A model generated the notes under the pieces. The model was not told the origin of the DNA. It searched no databases and saw nothing but the letters and a program-made list of their open reading frames with translations. Made by a program: the position numbers and the translations under genes. A stretch of 64,000 nucleotides of DNA from JAFECT01 sp964432415 (lineage in GTDB: Bacteria > Pseudomonadota > Alphaproteobacteria > Caulobacterales > Caulobacteraceae): assembly GCA_964432415.1 (NCBI GenBank), contig CAYSNW010000001.1, positions 131,549 through 195,548 on the forward strand, written 5' to 3'. Of the stretch, positions 33,184 to 41,251 are shown in pieces. Each line of letters begins with the position of its first letter. Within the stretch, counting starts at the first letter, position 1.

Positions 33184-33241
33184 GCCGTGCCGCCCTGTCG
33201 TCGTCCGGCGGGATTTCACCCGCCGGGGCGGCAGAGATGGG

Positions 33242-33652
33242 TCAGGCGCGGCGGCGCGTCAATGCCGCAAGCGGGTCGGGGGGCAGGATCGGATTGGCCT
33301 CGGCGATCAGCGTCTCCAGCTCATCGCGCAGGACCTGGCCCCGGGCGCTCAGGTGCACGAAGCGCACGCGGCGGTCTTCGGTGCATTCGCGGCACTCGAA
33401 CAGGATCGACGTGACGGGGACCGGCTCCTCCGGCACGAGCCCGGCCAGCACCTTGACGATGCGCGCCACCGTGGCGATGCGCATGCGGGCTATGAAGGCC
33501 AGCTCGCTGATGTTCACCCCCTCGTTCTCGCAGACGTAGAGAAAGAGGATGATGGCGTGAAAGCCGCGCGGCAGGTCCAGCTGGCGCAGCCGCTCCAGGG
33601 CCGCCAGCAGGGTGTTGCGCCGCCGCGACGGCGTGTTTTCGGCGCGGGTCAT
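33242..33652 (-). CDS. MarR-like winged-helix protein
   Basis: The 136-residue protein has a predicted winged-helix core: ERLRQLDLPRGFHAIILFLYVCENEG, then NISELAFIARMRIATVARIVKVL as the likely recognition region, and VRFVHLSARGQVLRDELETLI as the wing and dimerisation helix. Two Cys (ECRECTED) sit in the wing. The layout resembles MarR/DNA-binding regulators, but the family is not certain. It lies 58 bp upstream of the chosen metN start on the same strand, so it could be co-transcribed with metNIQ and regulate it. That is inference. Confidence 0.75.
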   Translation of the reverse strand: MTRAENTPSRRRNTLLAALERLRQLDLPRGFHAIILFLYVCENEGVNISELAFIARMRIATVARIVKVLAGLVPEEPVPVTSILFECRECTEDRRVRFVHLSARGQVLRDELETLIAEANPILPPDPLAALTRRRA

Positions 33653-33662
33653 GGCCTTGCGC

Positions 33663-33890
33663 CTACTCGTAGGCGTGGAGCTTGCCCGAGGTCACCCGGA
33701 GCGCGCGGGGCATGGCGGTGGAGACCGGACGCGGTCCGCGCCGCTCCTTGGCCGAGATCGCCGCGCCCGGATAGGTCTCGCGCACCGAACTGACGTAGGT
33801 CTCGAGCCGCTTCTGATGCTCGGCCGCTTCCAGGTAGTCCTGGGCGTCCAGGTCGATGACGATGGTCACACGAAGCCGGACCGCCGGCAT
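33663..33890 (-). CDS. Small protein, unknown function
   Basis: The protein has 75 residues from the ATG at 33890 (MPAVRLRVTIVIDLDAQDYL), or 85 from a GTG at 33920 that includes RESVVETKT. It has no signal peptide or membrane segment. A beta strand followed by a helix (DYLEAAEHQKRLETYVSSVRETYPGA) is suggested. It lies 10 bp before the MarR-like gene on the same strand. No family was recognised. Coding potential is supported by operon-like spacing and codon use, but is less certain than for neighbours. Confidence 0.6.
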   Translation of the reverse strand: MPAVRLRVTIVIDLDAQDYLEAAEHQKRLETYVSSVRETYPGAAISAKERRGPRPVSTAMPRALRVTSGKLHAYE

Positions 33891-33989
33891 GGTCTTAGTT
33901 TCCACAACACTCTCCCTCACTCGTAGTCATTCCAGCGTTGCAGATCAGCACAGCTTCGCCACCATCGTTCGACGGGTTGTGCCGGTCCT

Positions 33990-34086
33990 GCGGTGAATGG
34001 CAGTGAGCCCGTTCAACACGCTTAACTGCGTGTAATGTCGGGCGAATCCACGGTGAACAGCCGCTCCGGAGCGGTGAATGGTAGTG
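33990..34086. promoter_or_regulatory. Direct repeats and dyad before the LytS/LytTR-type genes
   Basis: GCGGTGAATGGCAGTG (33990-34005) recurs as GCGGTGAATGGTAGTG (34071-34086), 81 bases apart, with a partial third copy CGGTGAACAG at 34051. Between them is a dyad ACACGC-TTAACT-GCGTGT (34016-34033). The region is the 217-bp divergent gap before the LytS-like kinase gene. LytTR regulators bind direct repeats, so these are candidate binding sites for the regulator encoded just downstream. Confidence 0.5.
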
Positions 34087-34137
34087 TCGCGGCGGTAAGC
34101 CGGGGCCTAAAATGGCAAGGTGGGGGTGTAAGGGCGT

Positions 34138-35217
34138 ATGGCGGCGGAATTGGAACCGGTCAAAGGGGGCAACACCCATGTGGCCGCCGTCGCGTTGACG
34201 GTGGGTTTGTGGACAGCCCAGTACGCCTCGCTGACCGCGCGCGGCCTGCTCAACAAGGCGCCCTTCCTGGCGGATCTCTCCTTCTGGCGGGTGTTCACCT
34301 GCGCGCTCGGCGCAGTGATCTGCTTCGCCATGGGCTGGATCATGAGCCGGTTCCGCGAGCGCAAGGTCGGCTTCCGCATCCTGCTTATGCTCGGCCTGAC
34401 CATCCCGGCCAGCCTGCTCTGGTCCTGGGTCAATCTCGAGATCCTGATGAACGCGCGGGTCAATATGAACTCGCCCTACTGGTCGCCGACCGACCTCCTG
34501 ATCAACGCCGTGTTCATGGCCTGGGTGTTCGGGGCCTGGGGCGCGGGCTGGATCGCCCTGCAGGCGTCCGCCGCCCTGGCCGAGCGTGAGGTGCAGTTGG
34601 CGCGGGCCTCGGCCCTGGTCACCGACACCCAGAACAAGATGCTGCGCTACCAGCTCAACCCGCACTTCATGTTCAACACCCTGTCGGCCCTGTCGGTGCT
34701 GATCCTGGAGGGCCGCAACAAGGCGGCCGAGGCCATCGTGGTCAACCTGGCCCGCTTCCTGCGCATGTCCCTGGAGCGCTCACCTCAGGACCGGATCTCG
34801 CTCACCGAGGAGCTGGCCATCCAGGACCAGTACCTGGCCATCGAGCGCCTGCGTTTCGAGGACCGGCTGGCGGTGGAGGTCGATGTCACGGGTCACGCCG
34901 GGACCTGCCTGGTGCCAAGCCTGATCCTGCATCCGGTGATCGAGAACGCCATCAAGTACGGGGTCGCCGGCACCGACGAAAAGGTCACCGTCCACATCGA
35001 GGCCCAGGAGCAGGACGGCGAACTGACCCTGAAGGTCAGCGACGACGGGGTGGTGGGCGACGCTTCGACCACGCCGGCCGCCAAGCTGGGCGTCGGCCTG
35101 GCCAATATCCGTGACCGCCTGTCGCTGCTCTACGGCCTGAGGGCCAGCCTGACCGCGGGGGTCCGCCCCGGGGGCGGCTATGAGGCGGTGATCCGCATGC
35201 CGGCGGAGCGCGCATGA
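34138..35217 (+). CDS. LytS-type membrane sensor histidine kinase
   Basis: The 359-residue kinase has four N-terminal TM segments (about residues 14-33, 49-70, 79-100 and 117-142). A coiled linker and a His_kinase-type phosphoacceptor domain with YQLNPHFMFNTLSALSVLI follow, then a HATPase domain with LILHPVIENAIKYGV and GVGLANIRDRLSLLYG. There is no separate periplasmic sensor domain, so the stimulus is probably sensed within or at the membrane. Its stop overlaps the start of the LytTR regulator gene (ATGA), indicating a cognate pair. The ATG at 34138 follows a GGTGGGGG stretch. Confidence 0.92.
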   Translation: MAAELEPVKGGNTHVAAVALTVGLWTAQYASLTARGLLNKAPFLADLSFWRVFTCALGAVICFAMGWIMSRFRERKVGFRILLMLGLTIPASLLWSWVNLEILMNARVNMNSPYWSPTDLLINAVFMAWVFGAWGAGWIALQASAALAEREVQLARASALVTDTQNKMLRYQLNPHFMFNTLSALSVLILEGRNKAAEAIVVNLARFLRMSLERSPQDRISLTEELAIQDQYLAIERLRFEDRLAVEVDVTGHAGTCLVPSLILHPVIENAIKYGVAGTDEKVTVHIEAQEQDGELTLKVSDDGVVGDASTTPAAKLGVGLANIRDRLSLLYGLRASLTAGVRPGGGYEAVIRMPAERA

Positions 35218-36047
35218 GACAGCTGAGGGCCGTCATCGTCGAGGACGAGCTGCACGCGGTGCGCCGGCTGAGCATGGCTTTGAAGGCCGTGCCGGACCTG
35301 ACCATCGAGGCGGTGGCGCGCGAGGGCGCCAAGGGTCTGGAGCTGATCCAGCGGCTGGCGCCGGACGTGGCCTTCCTGGATATCGCCCTTCCGGGCATGA
35401 CGGGGCTCGAGATCGCCGCGGAACTGGTCAAGTCCGAGCCGCCGGTGATCGTCTTCGTCACCGCCTTCGACCGTTTCGCCACCGAGGCCTTCCGGGTGGC
35501 GGCAGTGGACTATCTGCTCAAGCCCGTGGACTTCGCCCAGGTGGCCGAGACGGTGGAACGCGCCCGCGAGCGGGTGGACGCCCGCCACGCTGGCGACCGG
35601 GTGCGCGACCTGGAACGGCTGATCCAGACCCTGCGCGACGGCGCTCGCCCGACCGATCCCACGCCGCGCTACGAGACCGAGATCTGGGTCACCGACCGGC
35701 GCGGCGCCGTGCGGGTCTCCATCGCCTCGGTCGAGTGGTTCGAGGCCGAGGGCGACTATGTCCTGATCCACGCCGACAGCGGCTCTTACCTCGTGCGCGA
35801 CACCCTGCATCTGCTGGAGACCCGGCTGGACCCCCAGCGCTTCCGCCGGGTGCACCGCTCGGCGATCATCAACCTGGACCGGCTGTCGCGGGTGGACCGG
35901 CGCATCACCGGGGCCTCGGAGCTGGTGCTGAATTCCGGCGTGCGGGTGCCGGTAGGACGCACCTATTCGCGCCAGCTGAAGGGCCTGATCACCCGCGAGC
36001 GTCCGGCCGGTTCCAACGGCGCCGACGGATCGCACGCGCCGTCCTGA
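35214..36047 (+). CDS. LytTR-family response regulator
   Basis: The 277-residue regulator has a receiver domain (residues 1-120) with VIVEDE, phospho-acceptor Asp in VAFLDIALPGMTG and Lys in DYLLKPVDF. A LytTR DNA-binding domain follows (about 150-255), with VEWFEAEGDYVLIHADSGSYLVRD and FRRVHRSAIINLDRL, and ends GRTYSRQLKG. Overlap with the kinase gene shows it is the cognate partner. Candidate binding repeats are present in the intergenic region before the operon. Targets beyond this are not visible. Confidence 0.94.
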   Translation: MRQLRAVIVEDELHAVRRLSMALKAVPDLTIEAVAREGAKGLELIQRLAPDVAFLDIALPGMTGLEIAAELVKSEPPVIVFVTAFDRFATEAFRVAAVDYLLKPVDFAQVAETVERARERVDARHAGDRVRDLERLIQTLRDGARPTDPTPRYETEIWVTDRRGAVRVSIASVEWFEAEGDYVLIHADSGSYLVRDTLHLLETRLDPQRFRRVHRSAIINLDRLSRVDRRITGASELVLNSGVRVPVGRTYSRQLKGLITRERPAGSNGADGSHAPS

Positions 36048-36125
36048 CATCGCCGTTCTGACGGTGGCGCCGGCGCAGGCGGGACGGCATAGTGGCCGCC
36101 CAGCTTCAGCGCAGGAACCACGACC

Positions 36126-37544
36126 GTGAAAGCAGCCCCCGTCCTGGCCGGCCTCGTGCTCGCCCTCTCCGCCAGCGCGACCCAGGCCCAGCCCGCGCCG
36201 CTCCGCCCCGACCAGGTCGCCTTCCGCGAGCTCTACAAGGAGCTGGTGGAGACCAACACCACCCTGTCCGCCGGCAGCTGCACGCTTGCGGCCGAACGCA
36301 TGGCGGCGCGGCTGAAGGCCGCCGGCTATCCGGACGCGGACCTTCACCTGTTCCAGGCCGAGGGTCATCCCAAGGAGGGAGGCCTGGTCGCCGTCCTGCA
36401 CGGGACCGATCCCAAGACCCGTCCCATGCTGCTGCTCGCCCACATCGATGTGGTCGAGGCCAAGCGCGAGGACTGGGCCCGCGATCCGTTCGTGCTGGTG
36501 GAGGAGAACGGCTACTTCTATGCCCGCGGCGCGAGCGACGACAAGGCGGAGGCCTCGGTCTGGGTCGACACCCTGATTCGCTTCCGTAAGGAGGGCTTCA
36601 AACCCCGCCGCGATGTGAAGATGGCGCTGACCTGCGGCGAGGAGACGGCCTCCGCCTTCAACGGCGCCGGCTACCTGGCCACCCACGAGCGCGCCCTGAT
36701 CGACGCGGCCTTTGCGCTGAACGAGGGCGCGGGCGGCCGCCTTGACGCCACGGGCCATCCGATCGCGCTGAACATCGAGGCCGGCGAGAAGTTCCCGCAG
36801 GACTACCGGCTGGAGGTCACCAATCCCGGCGGCCATTCCTCGCGGCCATCCCGCAACAACGCCATCTACCACCTGGCCGGGGGCCTGACCCGCATCGGCC
36901 AGTACGAGTTCCCCATCGAGTTCACCGAAGCCTCGCGCGCCTATTTCGCCCGCACCGGCGCCATCGTGGGCGGCGATTTCGGCGCGGCCATGATCGCCCT
37001 GTCCAAGGACCCGTCCGACGCGAAGGCCGCGGCCATCGTCACGGCCGATCCCGGCTACAACGGCATGCTGCACACTACCTGCGTGGCGACCATGCTGGAC
37101 GGCGGCCACGCCACCAACGCGCTTCCCCAGCGCGCGGGCGCCAACATCAACTGCCGTATCTTCCCCGGGACCTCGGCCGAGCAGGTGCGCGACACCCTGG
37201 TCAAGCTGGTCGCCGACCCCGAGATCAAGATCACCATGGCCAACGCCCGCAGCGAGGTGACCAAGGCCCCGCCGCCGCTGACGCCCCAGATCATGGGTCC
37301 GATCCAGACCGCCGCCGCCAAGGTCTGGCCCGGCACGCCGATCATTCCGGTGCTCACCGCCGGCGCCACCGACGGGGCCTTCCTGTCGCCCGTCGGCATT
37401 CCGACCTATGGCGTCACCGGCATGTTCGGCGACCCGGACGGCAACGGGGTGCACGGGCTGAACGAGCGTATCCGGGTCACCTCTCTGATGAACGGCCGCG
37501 ACTTCCTGTTCGAACTGGTCAAGCTCTACGCCATGCAGAAGTGA
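36126..37544 (+). CDS. Secreted M20-family metallopeptidase
   Basis: The 472-residue protein has a signal peptide (VLAGLVLALSASATQAQP), so it acts in the periplasm or outside. Zinc ligands are visible in LLLAHIDVVEAKREDW, YARGASDDKAE (bridging Asp), the catalytic/ligand pair in CGEETAS, and the distal His in GNGVHGLNERI. A lid/dimerisation domain with EVTNPGGHSSRPSRNNA lies about residues 215-330. It starts with GTG, with AGGAA upstream. It is likely a carboxypeptidase or dipeptidase; the exact substrate is not predictable. It stands alone, 78 bp after the LytTR gene. Confidence 0.9.
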   Translation: MKAAPVLAGLVLALSASATQAQPAPLRPDQVAFRELYKELVETNTTLSAGSCTLAAERMAARLKAAGYPDADLHLFQAEGHPKEGGLVAVLHGTDPKTRPMLLLAHIDVVEAKREDWARDPFVLVEENGYFYARGASDDKAEASVWVDTLIRFRKEGFKPRRDVKMALTCGEETASAFNGAGYLATHERALIDAAFALNEGAGGRLDATGHPIALNIEAGEKFPQDYRLEVTNPGGHSSRPSRNNAIYHLAGGLTRIGQYEFPIEFTEASRAYFARTGAIVGGDFGAAMIALSKDPSDAKAAAIVTADPGYNGMLHTTCVATMLDGGHATNALPQRAGANINCRIFPGTSAEQVRDTLVKLVADPEIKITMANARSEVTKAPPPLTPQIMGPIQTAAAKVWPGTPIIPVLTAGATDGAFLSPVGIPTYGVTGMFGDPDGNGVHGLNERIRVTSLMNGRDFLFELVKLYAMQK

Positions 37545-37641
37545 GGTCGGTCCGCTCTGTGCGGCGCCTCACAGATCGCGCTCCCCGGACGGCTTAGTCC
37601 TCCTCCTCGAAGGCGGCGATGGGCCGCCGATGGAGGATGCA

Positions 37642-37989
37642 ATGCTGATCGTGTGGCGTGGATGGGGGATCACCGTGCCCCTGATCGTGGTGGCGAGTTC
37701 CTCGGTGGTGGGCATGCCGCTGGCCATGGCCCTGGCCAAGGGCGACGCCGCCCTGGGGCTGGGCTTCTCGATCGGGGCGGTGGTGGCCGGGGGCCTGATC
37801 TGGCTGCTGGCGCGCAAGCTCGACGCCCGCCCGCTGCGGGTCCTGGTCGATCCGGCCACCGAGCAGCGCATCTACTTCAAGAAGGACGCCGGCTCGCTGT
37901 TCTTCATCCCGACCCGCGTCTGGGCCTACATCGTGGGCGCGCTCGGCCTTCTGGGCCTGATCGGCGCCGTGGCGGGGCAGATCGCCTGA
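37642..37989 (+). CDS. Small membrane protein, unknown function
   Basis: The 115-residue protein has three hydrophobic segments (about residues 8-26, 33-51 and 92-113). A cytoplasmic-like loop, LDARPLRVLVDPATEQRIYFKKDAGSLFFIPTRVW, lies between the second and third. The ATG at 37642 has GGAGG 5 bases upstream, better than an ATG 12 bases earlier. No family was recognised, although the loop pattern resembles small uncharacterised alphaproteobacterial membrane proteins. It ends 31 bp before the radical SAM gene and may be co-transcribed with it. Confidence 0.8.
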   Translation: MLIVWRGWGITVPLIVVASSSVVGMPLAMALAKGDAALGLGFSIGAVVAGGLIWLLARKLDARPLRVLVDPATEQRIYFKKDAGSLFFIPTRVWAYIVGALGLLGLIGAVAGQIA

Positions 37990-38020
37990 CCACCGGTCCG
38001 CGGAGTGCTAGGATGGGCGG

Positions 38021-39193
38021 GTGAGCCAGACCCTCGCCGACGCCCATCCCACCACCGACTGGACCGCGCTTCCCGACGGACGGGTGCGTTGCGACGTCTG
38101 TCCGCGCGAATGCAAGCTGAACGAGGGCCAGCGCGGCCTCTGTTTCGTGCGCGAGGCGCGCGGCGGCGAGGTAGTGCTGACCACTTGGGGCCGCTCGTCC
38201 GGCTTCTGCGTCGATCCGATCGAGAAGAAGCCGCTGAACCACTTCCTGCCTGGCACGCCGGTGCTGTCCTTCGGCACGGCGGGCTGCAACCTCGGCTGCG
38301 CCTTTTGCCAGAACCACGACATTTCCAAGAGCCGGGAGGTCGCTGCCCTGGCGGACCAGGCCCGGCCCGAGACCATCGCCGCCGCGGCCGCCGAGCTGGG
38401 CTGCCGCTCGGTGGCCTTCACCTACAACGACCCCGTGATCTTCTACGAGTACGCCATCGATGTTGCCGAGGCCTGCCATGCGCTGGGCATCGCCACCGTG
38501 GCGGTGACCGCCGGCTACATGAGCCCGAAACCGCGCGAGGCCTTCTTCCGCCACATCGACGCGGCCAATGTCGACCTGAAGGCCTTTACCGAGGACTTCT
38601 ATTTCAAGCTGACCAAGTCCCACCTGGGGCCGGTGCTGGAGACGCTGGAATATCTCAAACACGAGACCAGGGTCTGGTTCGAGATCACCAGCCTGCTGAT
38701 CCCGGGCGAGAACGATAGCCCCGCCGAGATCGAGCAGCTGTCGCGCTGGGTGGTTGATCACGTGGGCTCCGATGTGCCGCTGCACTTCACCGCCTTTCAT
38801 CCCGACTTCCGCATGCTGGACACGCCGGCCACGCCGCACGCGACCCTGGCCATGGCCCGGCGGGTGGCGCTGGAGCAGGGGGTGCGCCATGCCTACGTCG
38901 GCAATGTCTCCGACGTGGGTCGGCAGTCGACCTGGTGCCACGCCTGCGGCGAGCGCCTGATCCAGCGCGATCACTATGCGCTCGGCCATTGGGGCCTGGA
39001 TCCGGACGGCCGCTGCGGGTCCTGCGGGACAGCGCTGCCGGGCGTCTTCGAGGACGTCCCGGGAACCTGGGGCCGCAAGCGCGCGCTGGTCCGCCTGGCC
39101 GAGTTCGATCGCTCCCGGCTGGATCAGGCGGCGGAGGGGTCGCCGAAGCTCTCGGTGGTGAAGCGGAAGGCCTCCATCGCCTCGGACCAGTGA
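38021..39193 (+). CDS. amrS: AmmeMemoRadiSam system radical SAM enzyme
   Basis: The 390-residue enzyme carries the radical SAM cluster motif CNLGCAFCQN near residue 89. The N-terminal RCDVCPRECKLNEGQRGLCFVR is typical of this pyruvate-formate-lyase-activase-like family. C-terminal CHACGERL and CGSCGTAL zinc-ribbon-like pairs are also visible. The family is named for co-occurrence with Memo and AMMECR1 domains, here fused in the neighbouring convergent gene. Its biochemical reaction is not established. The GTG start lies 31 bp after the small membrane protein gene. The last 23 codons overlap the end of the convergent gene by 70 bp. Confidence 0.9.
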   Translation: MSQTLADAHPTTDWTALPDGRVRCDVCPRECKLNEGQRGLCFVREARGGEVVLTTWGRSSGFCVDPIEKKPLNHFLPGTPVLSFGTAGCNLGCAFCQNHDISKSREVAALADQARPETIAAAAAELGCRSVAFTYNDPVIFYEYAIDVAEACHALGIATVAVTAGYMSPKPREAFFRHIDAANVDLKAFTEDFYFKLTKSHLGPVLETLEYLKHETRVWFEITSLLIPGENDSPAEIEQLSRWVVDHVGSDVPLHFTAFHPDFRMLDTPATPHATLAMARRVALEQGVRHAYVGNVSDVGRQSTWCHACGERLIQRDHYALGHWGLDPDGRCGSCGTALPGVFEDVPGTWGRKRALVRLAEFDRSRLDQAAEGSPKLSVVKRKASIASDQ

Positions 39194-40500
39194 TCGGCCG
39201 CCAGGCCCGCCTTGAGCTTGAGCTGGCGCACGAAGGTCAGGGGGTCGGGAACCTGGGCCCAGACGCTGGGCAGGAACAGGCTGCGCCGCTCGCCGTCGCG
39301 CAGGATCAGGCCCTCGACGTCCGGATTGAGTTCGGCGATCAGCTCCGCCTCGCTCGTACAGGCGATTCTGCGCGGCGTGGACAGGATCGAGATGTGGAAC
39401 TCCAGCTGGTCCAGCTCTTCGGCCGAGAGCGGCGGAAAGCGCGGGTCGCCGAAACCGGACTGGTAGGCGTTCTCGGCGACGTCGAGGAACAGCGAACGGA
39501 CCGGCAGGATCGAACCCCGGCACCCCCTCAGCCGGCCGTTGATGTTCAGCGTCACGAAGGTGGCGCGCTGGGCCAGAAGCACCCTCGGCGGCATGCCGGT
39601 GACGTCCAGGCGGGGCGGCGCCCCGCCCTCCGAGGCTGCTCGGCGCACCACATCCTTGGCGATGGCGAGCAGCCAGCCGCGGGTCTCCTCGTCCAGCCGC
39701 GCGGACTTCGCGTATTCGAAGGCGAAGGACCCGTAGCCGACCACCCGCTCGTGCCCGCCCTGGGTGTCGCCGGAATTGCGTATGTCGAGCGCCGTGACCC
39801 GAAGGTCGCGCCGCCGGGCCTGGTCCAGCAGGCCCAGGATCGGAAAGAAGCCGCAGGCCCGATCGCCCTGACAGACGTCGCTGGACAGCCGCTCGATGCC
39901 CTGGGTGGTCTCCTCGTCCCGGGCGCGGGCGGTGGCGTAGTCGTGGAAGTGGCTGAGGTCGGAGGACACGATGATCGCCGTCTCCGGCCCGCCCCACAGC
40001 TGATCCAGAATCTCCGAGACCTGGCCCTGGCCCGGCTGGCCCACCAGGACGGGCAGAATCTCCACATCGCCCAGCGCCCGCTGGATGAAGGGAAGGTGCA
40101 CCTCGATGCAATGTTCGCCCTCGAAGGGTTCAGCGCTGACCGAGACGTGCGGCTGCCGGGCCAGGGCGTCGCGCGCGGCGGTGTCGACCTTCAGCGTCCC
40201 CAGCGGCGTTTCCCAGGCGTCGGCCGGCGCGACCGCGACGCCGCGTATCGCCATGCGGTGGGTCGGCCCCAGGATCACCACGCGCCTGATCTGGCCCCGG
40301 CGTCGGGCCAGCAGGGCGTAGGCCGGGCCCGCCACGTCGCCCGAATAGATGTGTCCGGCGTGCGGCGCGATCACCGCCTTGGGCTCCAGCGCCGGCGGCG
40401 TCGCCTTCGCGAGGCTGGCGTCGACCCCGGCGGCCAGGGCGTCGGCCTCGGCCGGATAGAACATTCCGGCGACGCCGGCGGCTTGGATCGACTGGGTCAT
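39124..40500 (-). CDS. Memo-AMMECR1 fusion protein (AmmeMemoRadiSam B and A)
   Basis: The 458-residue protein fuses two domains. Residues 1-270 are Memo-like (dioxygenase-related fold), with AGMFYPAEADALAAGVDA, VIAPHAGHIYSGDVAGPAY, ILGPTHRM, EHCIEVHLPFIQRAL and SSDLSHFHDY. Residues about 280-458 are AMMECR1-like, with FVTLNINGRLRGCRGSI, AYQSGFGDPRFPPLSAEEL and the SVWAQVPDPLTFVRQLKLKAG stretch. The ATG at 40500 begins MTQSIQAAGVAGMFYP. Conserved His residues of the Memo domain are present. The reaction is unknown; partnership with the radical SAM enzyme is inferred from the named family association and adjacency. Confidence 0.9.
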   Translation of the reverse strand: MTQSIQAAGVAGMFYPAEADALAAGVDASLAKATPPALEPKAVIAPHAGHIYSGDVAGPAYALLARRRGQIRRVVILGPTHRMAIRGVAVAPADAWETPLGTLKVDTAARDALARQPHVSVSAEPFEGEHCIEVHLPFIQRALGDVEILPVLVGQPGQGQVSEILDQLWGGPETAIIVSSDLSHFHDYATARARDEETTQGIERLSSDVCQGDRACGFFPILGLLDQARRRDLRVTALDIRNSGDTQGGHERVVGYGSFAFEYAKSARLDEETRGWLLAIAKDVVRRAASEGGAPPRLDVTGMPPRVLLAQRATFVTLNINGRLRGCRGSILPVRSLFLDVAENAYQSGFGDPRFPPLSAEELDQLEFHISILSTPRRIACTSEAELIAELNPDVEGLILRDGERRSLFLPSVWAQVPDPLTFVRQLKLKAGLAADHWSEAMEAFRFTTESFGDPSAA

Positions 40501-40563
40501 GCGGGGCGACGCTAGCACCGGGCCGGTGTATCCGGAAGGCGAGCCGAGGAGCGCGCCGACCCC

Positions 40564-41250
40564 GTGATTCGCTGGATCCATCTCGACACCGCCCAGGTCC
40601 CGGACCAGGGGGGCGAGCTTCGCCTGCTCCGGCGTGGCGAGGAATTCTCGATCATGTCCGGCGGCATCGAGCTGATGAACAACCGCATGAGCGGTTCGGA
40701 GAAGGCGCTGGCGACCCTGGTCTGCGAGCGCCAGGCCGACCGGCCGGCGGCGCGGGTCCTGGTCGGAGGGTTCGGCATGGGCTTCACCCTGCGCGCGGTC
40801 CTGGAAAACGTCGGTCCCCGGGCGCGGGTGACGGTGGCCGAACTGGTCCCCGCCGTCGTCGAATGGGCGCGCGGACCCATGGCCCATTTCTCGGGGGAAT
40901 GCCTGAAGGACCCGCGTCTGAGCGTCCATATCGGCGATGTCGGCGAGCTGATCCGCGGCGGCGCCGGCCTCTGGGACGCGATCCTGCTCGATGTCGACAA
41001 TGGCCCCGAGGGGCTGAGCCGCAAGGCCAACGACGCCCTCTACGACGTGCCGGGCCTGGTGGCCGCGCGCCGTGCGCTCACCCCGGGCGGCATGCTGGCG
41101 GTCTGGTCGGCGGCGCCCCACCCGCCCTTCACCGGTCGTCTGCACCGGGCCGGGTTCACCGTTGAGGAGGTCAAGGTGCGCGCGACGGAGCGCAAGCGAG
41201 GCGCCCGCCACGTGATCTGGCTGGCGACGGCGCCGCGACCTGCTTCATGA
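40564..41250 (+). CDS. Spermidine-synthase-like SAM-binding protein
   Basis: The 228-residue protein resembles the spermidine synthase/methyltransferase fold. It opens with an N-terminal beta stretch containing RRGEEFSIMSGGIELMNNRMSGSE. The nucleotide-binding motif VLVGGFGMGFTLRAVL follows, then VAELVPAVVEWARG as the acidic ribose contact, DAILLDVDNGP, and a C-terminal LTPGGMLAVWS. No polyamine gene is nearby, so a methyltransferase or other transferase role is equally possible. It starts with GTG, 63 bp upstream of and divergent from the Memo-AMMECR1 gene. It is convergent with the second TonB receptor. Confidence 0.82.
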   Translation: MIRWIHLDTAQVPDQGGELRLLRRGEEFSIMSGGIELMNNRMSGSEKALATLVCERQADRPAARVLVGGFGMGFTLRAVLENVGPRARVTVAELVPAVVEWARGPMAHFSGECLKDPRLSVHIGDVGELIRGGAGLWDAILLDVDNGPEGLSRKANDALYDVPGLVAARRALTPGGMLAVWSAAPHPPFTGRLHRAGFTVEEVKVRATERKRGARHVIWLATAPRPAS

Positions 41251-41251
41251 T

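Noticed and set aside
33184..33241. SAM riboswitch before metN
   Set aside because: The gap is too short and shows no SAM-II-type or other riboswitch pattern; control may lie further upstream or with the MarR-like protein.
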